Both the position numbers and the translations under genes were made by a program. A stretch of 64,000 nucleotides of DNA from Bidens hawaiensis (Eukaryota; Streptophyta; Magnoliopsida; Asterales; Asteraceae), in the NCBI GenBank assembly GCA_021521415.1, contig JAIQDT010001933.1, positions 422,009 through 486,008 on the forward strand, in the 5' to 3' direction. Positions 10,180 to 22,383 of the stretch are shown here, piece by piece. Under the pieces are notes generated by a model. The model searched no databases. It was given only the letters and a program-made list of their open reading frames with translations, and was not told the origin of the DNA. Numbering within the stretch: position 1 is the stretch's first letter; the number at the start of each line of letters is the position of its first letter.

Positions 10180-11563
10180 GGGGTGAGTTATTGTACAATA
10201 GTGACTTATCATACATTACATACGCGACACTGCTGGTCATTGATTTCAATTTCACGCGGTGGCAGTTTGGTAAATAACCCAAACAGTAGTTTGTGATCAA
10301 ATTCATCGATTTAAAATCAATTCCGATCCAAATTCAGAACTCATTAATCTATCTCATCCAATTTCTAAACTCTAATCACAACTTACAGTATGAAATCTCA
10401 AAAGTCAAAACCCAAAATTGAAAAGAACGTCACTGAACATTAAAAATCTTCAAATTGATGATTTAATCAATCGAATTGATGTGTAAGAGGCTTTAGAATC
10501 ATCAATCGATTATGAAAATACATATTAACACACTTAATTGAGCTCTGATTAGGGTTCATGTTTAAACGTTCTGCTCAAAGTTTAAACGTTCTGACCAAAA
10601 TAAACACCAAAATGATGATTTAAACAATCGAATTGATGTGCAGAAGCATTTATATTCATCAATCAATTATGGAATTGCAGAAATAACGCACTCAATCGAG
10701 CTCTGATTAGGGTTCAAAATATGTTTAAACGTTCCGAAACAAAACTGAAGACCTTTAAACGTTCTGACCAAAAAAGAACATCTTTAAACGTTCTAATACA
10801 TTCAAAGAAGTTTTGGGTGTTCAAAAAAAACGAACATCTTTAAACATTCTAATACGTTTTAAGAAGTTCAGGGTGTTTAAAAAAGTATTGAAGTTCTGAT
10901 AAAGTTTAGAAGTTCTAAGAAGTTCTAGGTGTTCAAACTGGTAAAGTTTAGAAGTTCTAGGTGTTCAAACTGGTAAAGTTTAGAAGTTCTAAGAAGTTCT
11001 GGGTGTTCAAAAATGATAAAGTTTAGAAGTTCTAAGAAGTTCGGGGTGTTCAGAACTTCTAAAACTAACAAAAAAAAATAAAAATTAAACACCTGTAAAC
11101 ATGAAATTGAACATTGGAATCACTTCATATAATCTCATAATCATCAAACAATCGTCAATCGACCGTTAATTTGATCATTAATTCGATCATATGAACAAAA
11201 TATGGAACGTCTGCAACCAGGTTTACTCAAAACTCAAAATTGATTAATTGAAACTTCAAATTGATGATTAATTGGACCAATTTCAAAGTTTAATTGATTA
11301 ATTAGTTCAACAATTTCAATTTCAAATGGTCAATTTAATCAACTGACATGTGAAAAAGGCGTGACGAGGAAGATGGTGTTCACGACGGTACCATCGACGG
11401 TCGCGACGGTAGATGCAATCATTGGACGGTGACGGTGAAGTCGTACGGAATCGTTGGAGTAGTGGAGCAGAGGATCAGAACGGTCGCGTGTTTTTTGAAA
11501 ATCGATGGTGAAGAAACTCGCGTACCTATTGTATGATAAGGGATTATTGTATTTGATCCTTTA
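10180..11563. mobile_element. Non-autonomous TIR element inserted in a TA tract
   Basis: The left end (TGAGTTATTGTACAATAGTG, then CTTATCATACATTACATACGCGA) is related in inverted form to the right end (ACTCGCGTACCTATTGTATGATAAG, then GGATTATTGTATTTGATCC). Both borders abut TA repeats. The inside has a ~165-bp direct duplication (about 10440-10570 and 10600-10740), with TTTAAACGTTCT repeats and a tandem array further in. No coding sequence. A shorter element with similar outer motifs lies at 52914-53262. Superfamily not assigned. Confidence 0.5.
10830..11060. repeat. Imperfect tandem array (AGAAGTTCT / GGTGTTCAAA units)
   Basis: At least five imperfect units built from AAAGTTTAGAAGTTCTAAG, AAGTTCTGGGTGTTCAAA and variants follow each other. 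Upstream (10560-10850) the related word TTTAAACGTTCT occurs at least five times. The AGAAGTTCT core is nearly palindromic, so the array could fold. Confidence 0.75.
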
Positions 11564-11573
11564 TCTATATATA

Positions 11574-11604
11574 TGTGTGTGTGTGTGTGTGTTTGTGCGC
11601 GCGC

Positions 11605-11641
<37 letters not shown>
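11574..11641. repeat. (GT)n(GC)n(GA)n microsatellite
   Basis: About 20 bp of GT repeats, a short GC run and about 36 bp of GA repeats next to the right end of the TIR element. Confidence 0.95.
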
Positions 11642-11643
<2 letters not shown>

Positions 11644-12579
11644 GTTTTTGCACAACTCAAATCATAACCCAATAAACTCATTTAAACATTTAATTGTTAA
11701 GTCCAACAAAATATGACTAAAATTTTTCTCTAACTCGATAAAAAACTTTTTAACATTTTTTTAGGGACGGCTCTGTGTGACCTTTATCAATTAAAAAAGA
11801 AATTAAATTTCAAACATTTTTCAATTCTTTGTCTACTGCCAATTTTTCACATTACATCACTCTAGGGTTTTTACATATGAGGTCACGTAGATGTCATGTG
11901 AGTAATTTCCTATTTCATCATCTCTTCTTCTAAATACAAAATGGGATACGAACCCGTTTGGTTATGTTATAACACATGATTCGGTTTCATGCTAGAACAA
12001 TGACTCGGACACCTGGTTTCTCCTCAAATACATCCATCTTCATATGGTAGTAAGACTTTGTATAATTTAGAAAAATAAATTATTGTGTGATAAAAGTCTC
12101 AAACCTAAGACCCTATGCTTCAAACTAAGATGCTTATCAACTCCACTTTAGTGTTAATTGAAATATTGCAAATTCACCTATAGTTAATAGTAGCAAATCA
12201 TTAAACATTTAAGTCATAATCCAATTTTATATTCCAAGAGGTTTTTAGAGATTTAAAAATTGTACAAATTTTTAAATCATTATTTATATCTTATAAATAT
12301 ATAAGGTAAGTTATCATGTATATTATTAAATTTAACTTTTTTTGTTATTGTTTAACTACTAATGTATCACACAGGTTCTATCTTATTAAATAATAAATAT
12401 AAACAATAAAATTAATAAAAATATGTAGAGAATAAAAAAATCTAAACCGCTCGTTTTATGAAACGATAAAGATATATGAAGTAGACTACAATAATATTTC
12501 TAACTTCTAAGTTCCGTGTTGACAACCAATTCTAGCTCATGGGCCCCACTTTCATTCAAAGAAACAAATGTTACTCTAA
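11642..12579. other. Intergenic, nothing recognised
   Basis: AT-rich, with no convincing ORF or terminal motif. Confidence 0.5.
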
Positions 12580-12860
12580 GACCACCCGTAGTGGTGCGTT
12601 ATATGTAGCTTCAAGGACGAAAACGCGGGGGGTACACCGCCCCCCCTGCGTTATGTTAAAGTTTTTTTTTTCCGCGTTGTGTCTTAAACGCTAGAATGGG
12701 CACGAGAATCAAAATGTTACCGTTGAATGGAGCCGTTGGAGTTTAAAAAAAAAAATTTAATTATATTTATACTATATAAACAAACCAAACTCATATTTTT
12801 TAACACATTCCTTCCAATCTACCAATTTACACAAATATTTACACTAATATTTCTACCATC

Positions 12861-14123
12861 ATGTTTCCAAACAACAACCAAAATATTCTCGGTTTCGGTC
12901 AATATGCCCGTCAAGCCAACCAAAATCCACAACCGAACCAATCTACCGCCCCGACTCCAACCGTACCCGTCCCGCAAATGTATGACCCGCAAATGGCCGC
13001 GTACTTTGCACTTCTACAAAACTCTATGCCAAATGCGGTGCCCGGTTTCCAAAACCCATTGACAAACATTTTTGCGGGTTCGGGTTCCCAACCCTCCCCG
13101 GAGACCCAACCCGAGGTCGAGTTCGTGCCGGAGACACAACCCGAGGGCGGTTCGAGCCAACGCGGACGTTCGAAAAAACACGCAAAGAAGCCCGCCGGCG
13201 AACCTCGGGTTAAAAAGACGGTGATAGCGTGGAGTATCGACGAGTGCGTACTATGTGTTCGTGCTTGGTGCCAAATATCGGAAGATGCCAAATGCGGTAG
13301 GTTTTTAAAATGCATATATATTTTTTAAATTTCTTATAACAAACATTAAACTTGTAATGTTTTTATTTTTTTAGCGAACTATCAAAAAACGGGGGTATTT
13401 TGGCACAAAATTATAGAGAGGTTTCGCAACCTTGGCGGGGACTCGCGTCGAGAAAAAGATTCGTTACTGTCGAAATGGGGCGACATAAACACCAAATGCA
13501 TGGCTTTCCATACGGTTTTCTCTCGGATGAATCGAACTAGGAGTAGCGGTGTCTCGGACGCGGAAGCCATGGATAACGCGTTGGTTGAGTTTCAACATAA
13601 GGTCAGCGGGACCTTCAACTACTTTGGCATTTGGAAAGACCTATTGAGGTTTCACCCAAAATGGGGCTTGGTGTTGGATGCCGTAGCCAAAGCCGAAGGT
13701 GGTCCGCGTAAAAAAAGTCTAAAACATCTTCTTCGGTTGATCCAGACACGCCCCGTTCCGACGCTCGAAACTTCAACTTAAGCGATAATGACCCCGTGAA
13801 TACTACCGACATGCCTCGGTCGGGGGGGTAGAAGAATCAAAGGCAAAGGAAAGGGGAAAGGGGCCGGTTCGTCGTCGGCAACGGGTTCGAATCCCGAATT
13901 GGAAAGCCAATTCCAATTAATGAACTCTCGACTCCAAGATTTACACCAACTTGAAACCCAACGACTTCAAGTAAATTTGGACGTTGTCGACCTACTTCGA
14001 AGGAATGAGATGGACAAAGACATCGAGATTTTATCAAACGAGCTATCCGAAGACGACCCGATAGTCCAATCTCTAAAAGCCACTCGACGAGCGAAAATTT
14101 TAGAAAATATAAATGAGTTTTAG
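12861..14123 (+). pseudogene. 'Glutathione S-transferase T3-like' Myb/NAM-associated ORF of a PIF element, frameshifted
   Basis: Despite the database name of its relatives, it has no GST domain. Exon 1 (12861 to about 13293) starts with ATG and encodes an N/Q/P-rich leader, a basic KKHAKKPAGEPRVKK segment and the start of a trihelix/Myb-like region (IAWSIDECVLCVRAWCQISE). An intron (donor GTAGGT, acceptor TTTAG before 13375) leads in frame to exon 2, with TGVFWHKIIERF, DSLLSKWGDINTKCMAFH and a TFNYFGIWKDLLRFHPKW motif typical of the family, then a K/G-rich linker and a C-terminal coiled-coil-like tail (QLETQRLQVNLDVVDLLRR) ending at 14123. Two single-base extras, in an A run near 13710 and a G run near 13826, break the frame. 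They are mutations or homopolymer sequencing errors. It likely served as the DNA-binding partner of a Harbinger transposase. Confidence 0.65.
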
Positions 14124-14279
14124 TTTTATTAGTATTATTTATGTTTTTTATTTTAATTTGATGTATTTTTTTTAATTTAGTTTAATGTAATTTTTATTTG
14201 GAAGTTTAATGTAATTTTTAATTTTATGTTAATTTATTTAAATGAATTATTATTTAAAAAAAACAAATAAAATTATAAT

Positions 14280-14395
14280 GACTGGGCGCCACGTGGCGCA
14301 TAACCCCTGGATGTGGAGAGTTATGACTACAGCCTGTTTTTGTACAAAACCATAACTCTGACTGGGCGCCACGTGGTGCGTAACCCCTGGATGTG
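14280..14395. repeat. Subterminal direct repeats of the PIF element
   Basis: Two copies (14280-14315, 14360-14395) of GACTGGGCGCCACGTGG, then YGCRTAACCCCTGGATGTG, separated by 44 bp. Each holds a near-palindromic GGCGCCACGTGG core. Such repeats are candidate transposase-binding sites. Confidence 0.75.
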
Positions 14396-14620
14396 AAGCT
14401 TTACGACTACACATGGTCTAATGAGGGCCAATTTAGACACACACTTCCCTAAACCCTTAAACAACAAACTTAATCACGCTTCTATCACCGCGATGTACAT
14501 GTTGTATACTATTTATTCATTGATTGTCATTGGAATATTAGATCGTTGTCAAATGTATCTACGTTCTTTTAGCGTCTTATTTTAAATGTGTTGACGATAC
14601 GTAGATCCCCTGGTGTTCCT

Positions 14621-15011
14621 CAGGGCCGGCTTCGAAAAGCCGAAAAAGTTTTTGGGCCAAAGGCAAACTTTTTTTTTGAGCGTTAAGTAAAAGAAACATT
14701 TTGTTGGTTTAAACAATTTAATTATAAATGGACTTATTTGATTATGATTTAAGTTGTGTAAAAAACTTTTGTACAAAAACAAGCTTAAAATTGTCTTAAA
14801 TAAGACTAGAACCCCAACCTTTTAATTAGATGTCATACCTCTTTACCATTAAACCAAACTAGTATTATGTAATTGTGTTGAAACATTAATTATATACATG
14901 TTTTTGATAAAAATACATATAATTTTCTTTTGAAAGAAAAAAATGCCGGGCCTAGCGGGGTGTCGGGCCTGTGGCCGTCGACTACCCTGCCATGCCTCAA
15001 AGACGGCCCTG
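14621..15011. mobile_element. hAT-type MITE
   Basis: Termini CAGGGCCGGC and the inverted CAGGGCCGTC, flanked by near-identical 8-bp duplications GTGTTCCT (14613-14620) and ATGTTCCT (15012-15019). 391 bp, no coding capacity. Confidence 0.75.
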
Positions 15012-17904
15012 ATGTTCCTGTACACACCTCCTGAGATGCTGATCAAATCAATTGTGTAGATAGTATGTGTTCTATTATAGGATATATTGTGTTTTTTTAC
15101 CCAACCTCATAAGTTGGAGTTCCAAGAAATGATGTACAATTGTCTGTATGAGTATAAGGTGGAGTATTGTGCTCTTAATCGCATGATGTTGAGCTTAGAT
15201 GGATTACATATGCTCTTCACGAGACATATTTAGCTTCCCAAGTCCCAACCCACTTACTTTATGGTGTTGCAATATCGACGCTATTTATTTGACATTCAAT
15301 GTATTTCATCGACACATGAAACACAATGAGATATTGAGATTTTACACTTCGTACAAAATATGATTATGAGTTACACTCCGCATACTCACTGTGTTCACTA
15401 TTGTTATATATTTGTTGATCAAAAGATTTTTATCTATACGCTCCAACACTCTTTGACGTAACTATACTCATTCAACTAGATTGGGGCATACTAAAGACGT
15501 TGTATTGACCTTTGTTACCACAATGACTTCTCGTTACGTTTATGTTATTACCTAACCACCACTTATAGTAGTAGTTAGTAATTAATAATCCTTTACTTGG
15601 CCTATATTTACACGCACAGCGTGCTACTTATGTTTTTTAGGCAGATTGGCCGGTAAATACACTTTATGCCTACTTTACTTTTAAAATTACAACACCTACA
15701 TCCTATAGGTTTTAAACTCATAACTACTTAATTGAGGAGCGCACCACTTACCAACGAAATGTGCGATTAATTATTTGTTTTGGTTTTTAAGTTAAGTGTT
15801 TAATTGTTTCCTGATTATCATCTATGTTTGAACTATTCAAGTTTTAATATTAATATTTACTTTAATAGTTCCCAAAGTTAGGTCTATAAAACAAAATTAA
15901 CATTCCTAATTTTCGGTTAACCATCCCTCAAAAACATCATCAACCGCAATTGAAGGTAAACATGTCTCTTATAATCTAATAATAGATACACTTCATCGGT
16001 TCCTTGCATCAAACTTTTATCCTCGCTTATTTTTAAACACTTCTCATGGAATATAGTTAAAGTTTTTGGTTTGTCCTACTACGTGGGAGAATCACGGTTT
16101 CTTTGGTTTGAAAGTAAGGATGTTCGAAGGAATGATAAAACATGCTCAAACACGCGCCCGAGGTGCCTATGTGAGTGCAATCTTTGTTCAATAAAGATCT
16201 GAGCCGTTGAGCTTGTATGGGCCCAAGGGTCTCAAGACACGAGAAACACAACGAGGAAGATGCATGCCCATGATTACAAACGAAAAATGTAATATAGATA
16301 CACAATTGACTTTGTACAAATCTCTTGATCGTTACATCCTAAAAAGACAACTTTTACTAGTAGTTGGAAGGAGATATGGGGAAATAGGGTACCACGGGTG
16401 ATGGGGATAGGTTGTTCAAGAAACTCACGATTGCTTAAAATTTGTTTGAAAAAATTTCAAAGAAAGCTTATTTGTAAATGAGCTGAGCCAACTTGGTTTT
16501 TAAACAAGTTGAGCCCAAGCTAGGTTAAGCTCGGCTTGTGGCCGTTAATTGTATTGTTGGCGCACTCATTTGGATCATTTAAATTAAAACCCATATTTCA
16601 ATATTATATATACACTCATATATATAAATAAGTTACTAAAAAATTAAAAACAATCATACATATAATTTTTTTGTTCACTTGTATATTTAAATTATTCAAT
16701 TTTCTTCTAACAATCACCATGTAATTTTTTTTAAAAAAAATTAAACGAGTCAACTTTACAAATTACGTGCTGACACGAGCTTTTTATGAACCAACCCAGC
16801 TCGTTTAGAGCTTTGGCTCGAGCCCAACCTAACTTGCTTTTCTTGTGTACAACCCTAGTTAGGATTTGGGAAGATAAAAGTTTGTGCAAAAATATGAAGC
16901 GTGTAGTGGGGTTACGGTCAAAGCTCATGCTTATATTAGCTATTGATTTAATTTTCTTTTTCTTTCTGAACGGTCAACAAATAAAAACCCAGCTATCCGG
17001 GTTAACCCAATGATAAAAGACGACTCTATACATCCGTTATTTCAAACAACGCTGAGTAGTCCAAGCCCATCATCTTTTGTTATGAGAAAAAAATCCGTCA
17101 TCCGAAGACTTACTACGGCAAAACCTAGTTGTGATGAGATTCAAGCTTCAAACCTTTCAACCTCTAGTACACAGATTCACTTACCCTCCAATACCAATTG
17201 TGCTAAAGCTTATCGATATTTAATTTTTATAGCACAAGCAGAAGAGGCAAATTGCCAATAAGCTAATAGCAAAGTGGTAAAAGAGAAACTTGGTGTTTCG
17301 TATGACCCATTTCGTTTCTTGCCCTCATCATTTAGTTTCGGCGACGCCAGGTCATAGCGCGAGAATAGGCGAATATGTGGCATTCACTAATTGGATCCTT
17401 AAACTGAACGTGTTTTTTCTCACTACACTGGTGTGCCTTCGGGCGAGTGTTCACGTGCATTGGACTTAGGTGATGATTTTCCCGGATCAAAAGACTAGTA
17501 TATCTCGATATAATGAATTTAGCTGATAACCCATTCTTAAGACATTCAAGAAAACAAATGAAAAACATTTGTTAGTAGAAACTACAAGACGAAAAATGTA
17601 ACAATAACATAATAATTATTTGTGTACTTAAATAAAATAAATCGAGCACAGATGTCATTATGAATATACCTAAAGTACTAAAACAAAAAGTTATTCTACC
17701 TTTAAGTTTAATAATCATAATAATAATAATAATAAAAATAAAATAATCTGATGATTTGTCGACCAGATGTCAAGTTGTCAACATAAAACGTGGATCGGAT
17801 CTTGTAATTATGCCGCATATTTTCATTACCACTTTCATTTCACTCCTTCCAGTCCCCCCTCAATACACACACACACATAATATCAAATCACCACCGTCCG
17901 TACT
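15012..17904. other. Intergenic, upstream of the MFS gene
   Basis: No gene supported. Around 16470-16550 is a decayed GAGCTGAGCCAACTTGG-type stretch of the 'GCTCG' MITE kind seen intact at 53863. An AAT microsatellite lies near 17712-17735. The last 100 bp (CACACACACATAATATCAAATC) are a plausible 5' UTR of the MFS gene. Several open frames of 60-85 codons show no family resemblance. Confidence 0.5.
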
Positions 17905-20435
17905 ATGCAGGCCGTGAAAGCCGGAACCCGGCCGCCGTGGGTGGGCTTTGCAGCCGCCGTATGGGTCGGAATCGCCGCCGGAAACTCATACTGTTTCCCA
18001 CTCTACTCCGATTCTCTTAAATTGATGTAAGTTTAAGAATTGATGTAATTTGGAGTGTTCGGATGAAAGCAAACATTTTACGATTAAATGCTTATTTATA
18101 AGTAGATCATCAGTTTCGAATAAACAGTTTGGAAGTTGTTTATTCAAATTGCTGATCTGAAACTAAATTTCAGTTTATGTCACCTACGGGTGTTCGTTAT
18201 CCGAATCAGACTCAAATAACCCAAAATTCGAATAACAAATTCAAATTCAGTTTATTTAAATAAACTTGAATTCGAACACGATTTGAATAAGCTTATTCAA
18301 GTCGATTTAATAAATTTCTTAAATTATATATACGGTTGTTTGCAGTTATGGATTGCACTCGTGCTGGCAGCCAATAGCAGCGCGTGGTTGGGAACCGCGG
18401 TCCTCGTTATAAATTTAAGAAATTTCCCGTTAAGTCGGGGCACGGTTGCGGGCCTACTAAAAGGCTACATTGCTCTAAGTGCTGCGGTTTTCACAGAAGT
18501 ATGCACCATGCTACTAAACGGGTCATCTACCCAAATCGTGCTCGTGTTCACACTCGGTATACCTATAATTTGCCTTGCATTAATGTATTACGTTCGCCCA
18601 TGCACACCCGCGTCCGAGCCCGACCCGTTAGAAAACGTTCACTTCATGTTCACCCAAGGGTCAAGTCTTTTACTAGCAATCTTTCTTTTAACCACAACTA
18701 TTTTAAAAAACTCGTTAGACTTAAACCAAACGGTTTCCTACACGTTTATCGGGGTCATGGTGGTTCTTTTATTATCACCGCTTGCGATTCCCGTTAAAAT
18801 GACCCTGTTTCCCGACCGGAAGAAGTCAACCCGGCCCGTTGACTCTTCTTCCGACAGTTCGGATATGAAAACCGAACCGTTACTAACGGTGTCGTCTTCC
18901 AACACGAATCTTTCGAGTTTTCGTGAAAACGATAACGAGTCGGATGTGAATTTGCTACTTGCGGTTGGAGAAGGGGCGGTTAAGATCAAGAAAAGAAGGC
19001 CAAGGAGAGGTGAAGATTTTAGTTTCCGTGAAGCCATGGTGAAGGCCGATTTTTGGCTTTTGTGGACCACTTATTTTCTGGGGATCGGGTCTGGGGTCAC
19101 GGTTTTGAACAATTTGGCACAGATTGCGAGTTCGCTAGGGTTTAATGATACAACCACATTGATGAGTTTATTCAGTTTTTGCAATTTTCTGGGCCGGATT
19201 GGTGGTGGTGCGGTTTCTGAATACTTTGTGAGGTAATTTTTGTTATTGTTAAGAGATTCATGTCTTGGGCTCAGCTCGAAAATCCGGGTTTATTTTATGC
19301 CTGGTTCGGGGCCATGTTGAGCCAGCCAGGGGAATGTCGGTCCTAATGTTTGGTTGAAAAACCCGGTTGGGTCAGCCCTGGCAAAAGCTGGTTATTGGGC
19401 CGGTTAGGCCCAAATGCCAGGTTCTTAAGGCCCAGTTCATTAAGCTTAGAGAGTAAGAAAAAAGATCCATGAAATTTTTAAATTTACATCCTATTTAATT
19501 TTTTATACGAGTTTCAATTGTTTTACGAGTTTAATATACAAATATAAATATAGATTTTTAATTTTTGTGCTTTATATAAGTAATTAGAGGTATTTGAAAA
19601 AATATATGCATATTTTTATTCCTAATAGTTCTGAAGTTTTAGAAATTTTATTTTAAAATTATATAATGTCTTGTGTTAATTGGAAAATATGATTTTGTTT
19701 ATAACTAACTAAAATCATATCAGTTCTTTATGTCCGGGCTTAAGTCAAGTTTTTTTAAGCTCGGCCCTAAATCAATCCTTTTAGGCCCGGGTTTATGCCA
19801 GTCTTTATGAGTCCGGGCCTAAGTCAGTCTTTTTGTGCCCGGGCCTAAGACAGACCTTTTGTGCCTGGGCCTTAAGAAAGTGTTTTTGGTCCCATGCCTA
19901 AGTCAATCCTTTCCAGCCTGGGCTTTGCACACCTGTAAATTTTTATAAAAATTTGTGTGCTTTGTGCAGGTTACACACGATCCCAAGGACATTTTGGACA
20001 ATGGTAACTCAAATCATCATGGTGTTAACATATCTTCTCTACGCATCGGCTCTAAATGGAACATTATATGCTGCAACAGCATTACTTGGAACATGTTATG
20101 GAGTTCAAATTGCCATCATGGTATCAACATCCTCCGAGCTTTTTGGGTTAAAAAACTTCGGGTTATTTTTCAATTTTATGCAACTAGGAAACCCTCTTGG
20201 GGCCCTTCTATTTTCTGGTATGCTCGCGGGTTACGTTTATGACGCTGAAGAAGCTAAACAAGGCGGGTCTACATGTTTGGGCCCAACTTGTTTTCGGCTC
20301 ACTTTCCTTGTTCTTGCATGTGTATGTGGTTTAGGGACTATTTTAAGCTTGATTTTGACCATTAGAATTCGACCCGTTTATCAAATGCTTTATGCTGGTG
20401 GTTCGTTCCGTTTGCCTCAAAGCTCGGGTCACTAA
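17905..20435 (+). CDS. Nodulin-like/NFD4-like major facilitator protein, apparently lacking one internal exon
   Basis: A predicted multi-spanning membrane transporter of the plant Nodulin-like MFS family. Exon A (17905-18026) starts with ATG and encodes KAGTRPPWVGFAAAVWVGIA, the usual first membrane segment, then NSYCFPLYSDSLKLM. Exon B (18346-19232) gives LWIALVLAANSSAWLGTAVL, NLRNFPLSRGTVAGLLKGY, further membrane segments, an S/T-rich loop, and FSFREAMVKADFWLLW. Exon C (19970-20435) gives TIPRTFWTMVTQIIMVLTYL through YQMLYAGGSFRLPQSSGH and the stop. B to C splices in frame. A ends in phase 2 while B must start in phase 0, and the roughly 65 residues that the family has between them (around membrane segment 2) are absent from the 319-bp intron. 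So either an exon was deleted, making this a likely non-functional allele, or the assembly lost it. Family assignment is firm; transported substrate unknown. Confidence 0.8.
19729..19930. repeat. ~27-bp minisatellite in an intron of the MFS gene
   Basis: About six imperfect units of the type GGCCTAAGTCAGTCTTTTTG, then TGCCCGG, lie in the 737-bp intron between the last two exons. GGCCC-rich sequence at 19260-19450 in the same intron is distantly similar. Confidence 0.75.
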
Positions 20436-21603
20436 TTTGTTGATTTGTGAATAGTGCACCTATGAGGTGTATTTGTTTGTTGTATGTGTGTATAATAAAC
20501 TTGGTCTTATGTTTAATCACATATGAACACTAGTAACGTAAAAATCGAGCTTTGTATCATGATTTTTTGTATGAAAAGCGTTCCCGATTCGACAGTTTTG
20601 TACTGAAGTTGTTTTTAGCACACATGTTGGGTTGTTTTTGTCGTTCAATCTTCAAAAATGTCATTCAAGGTTAGAATGCATATATAATGTGTAAAAACCA
20701 GTATCAGATGATAAGATAATGTGATTTGTTTAGTTTCTTTTATAGCCTATAAATATCCCTTGAAAGATTAGATATTATTTAACTTTTGTTGTTATTTTAT
20801 ATTTATGTGTTTTTCATTTAAAGATATGTATTTTTGTTTAGTACTATGAGTTTGAATTAAATTCAAATGACTTTTATCGTGAGAAATGTATAAATAACTA
20901 GAGTAATTATATTAATAATAGAGTAATTGTGTTAACAATAGAGTTATTATTATTATTATATTATAACTTTTGAACTAAAATAATTATTATTACAATATAT
21001 TATTTTTTACAACATAATTATTCTAGTTCAAAACTGTAATTACTTTAGCTATTTGTATTTTTAGTATGTTAATTTTATTTGTACCGAATCCCAACCATAG
21101 TATTATTGTGTAAAGTCTTGAGAGAATTATGACTAATGTTAATCTTATCTTTACATATTTTAATTTTATTAAGTAATTAAGTAATTTAAAATTTAATAAA
21201 ATTATTTGCATTAAAAAAATTATTAAAAAGATTGACAGATAAAGATGGCTCATGAAAGATGTGATGGAAAATGACCTGATGCTAATTGCTAAAATGACAT
21301 AGGAATATAGAATGATTAAAAAGATCAATAAGAAACGTGTACGTATAACGAGGTCTAACACAATAGAAAAAGTTGCATGTATCAGATGACAAGATTATTT
21401 GCTTAATCTTATTTTGTTGGGTAAATGGATCAAAGTTATTTATAACATATATGTGTTCCAATATTTTCATAACATACTGATTTATAGCATTAGTAGCCAA
21501 AAACATCGTATATAATACAGTTGTAGTTTGAAGGTTATCGAAAGGGTCAAATGGTCATATCAAAATGAATGGTTGGCTCCCCACCACCACCCTAGTCCAA
21601 AGT
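20436..21603. other. 3' flank of the MFS gene and AT-rich intergenic DNA
   Basis: The first ~100 bp contain TATAATAAA-like sequence near 20490, a plausible poly(A) region of the MFS gene. The rest is AT-rich; open frames of 74-112 codons on the minus strand are composition artefacts without family similarity. Confidence 0.5.
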
Positions 21604-22023
21604 CCACACACATGGTTGGGTTAGGTCACATCCAAGTGCACACCCCCTACGGCTAAGGTGGGCCTAATCCTGCTGCTTAGTAAAAGATATTTATTTATTA
21701 TACCTAACAATAACTTTCTAGATCTAACCACCAAACTCTTTGTGAAGATGTCAGCATGTTTAGAGCTTGATGGGACATGAAGCTGATCTATCACCACTTT
21801 TTTCCCAAACAAAATGAACCAATCTCAATGTATTTGGTACATTGATGTTGCATGTAGACATATAGACGACCTTGATGTTGTCATAGTAGGCAATGTAGGA
21901 GGCACTAACTAAAGGGAAATCAAGCGGTAACAACTTTGAGATAATGTGGTCGAAAACACCTTCCGAGCACAGTGGAACATGTAGTGTGGTGTAATCAACA
22001 TTGACGGGTAAATCCGTAAACAA
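21604..22023 (-). pseudogene. Copia pol remnant (RNase H C-terminal end)
   Basis: The minus-strand translation reads YYDNIKVVYMSTCNINVPNT, then LVHFVWEK, and in the next frame LHVPSSSKHADIFTKSL. These are decayed forms of the copia RNase H tail (DN...VYL...TKHI, FVREK, HVPS...ADIFTK). One frameshift near 21805 and many substitutions. The two LTRs are not recognisable. Confidence 0.7.
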
Positions 22024-22383
22024 TCATGTCATGGACTTGTTTGGTTTGACCAATGACAATGTCAAACGTCCAGTATGACCTCTTTTCCCACTATGAATCG
22101 TCTGATTTAGCAAATTCTAATATGCAAACTTGATTTGATGTCATATGGCTCATATCAGGTCACATGACCGTATGATAAGATAGACACACTTGTACATATT
22201 TGAAGGTGAAAGTCTCTAGCATCACAACCTAGATACTTATGCCTATGAATATATGAATATATGGTAATTCTTATCCTAATAAAATTTTAGGTATAAAATG
22301 ACAAGAATCTTATCCTAATAGATTATTACTTATAATAATCAAAACTGATTATATTACGAAACAATCTCAATTCTCAAACACTC

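Larger units (their letters stand above)
12580..14418 (+). mobile_element. PIF/Harbinger-type element carrying a Myb-like ORF
   Basis: The ends GACCACCCGTAGTGG and the inverted GACCATGTGTAGT are flanked by TAA at 12577-12579 and 14419-14421. The inside carries one spliced gene (12861-14123) of the 'glutathione S-transferase T3-like'/NAM-associated type, which in plants is known as the accompanying ORF1 of PIF/Pong-like elements. There is no DDE transposase in the 1.84 kb, so the element would depend on another copy. Two ~36-bp subterminal repeats lie at the right end. Confidence 0.65.

Noticed and set aside
12727..13062. Alternative 111-codon frame overlapping the PIF ORF
   Set aside because: It runs through the 5' UTR in another frame; the spliced 12861 frame has family motifs.
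17010..17568. Gene upstream of the MFS locus
   Set aside because: Short frames on both strands with no conserved motif or splice support.
18283..18345. Upstream extension of the MFS exon as a coding start (NKLIQVDLINFLNY)
   Set aside because: It begins with TTG, not ATG, and the sequence is intronic in composition, ending in a good TTGTTTGCAG acceptor.
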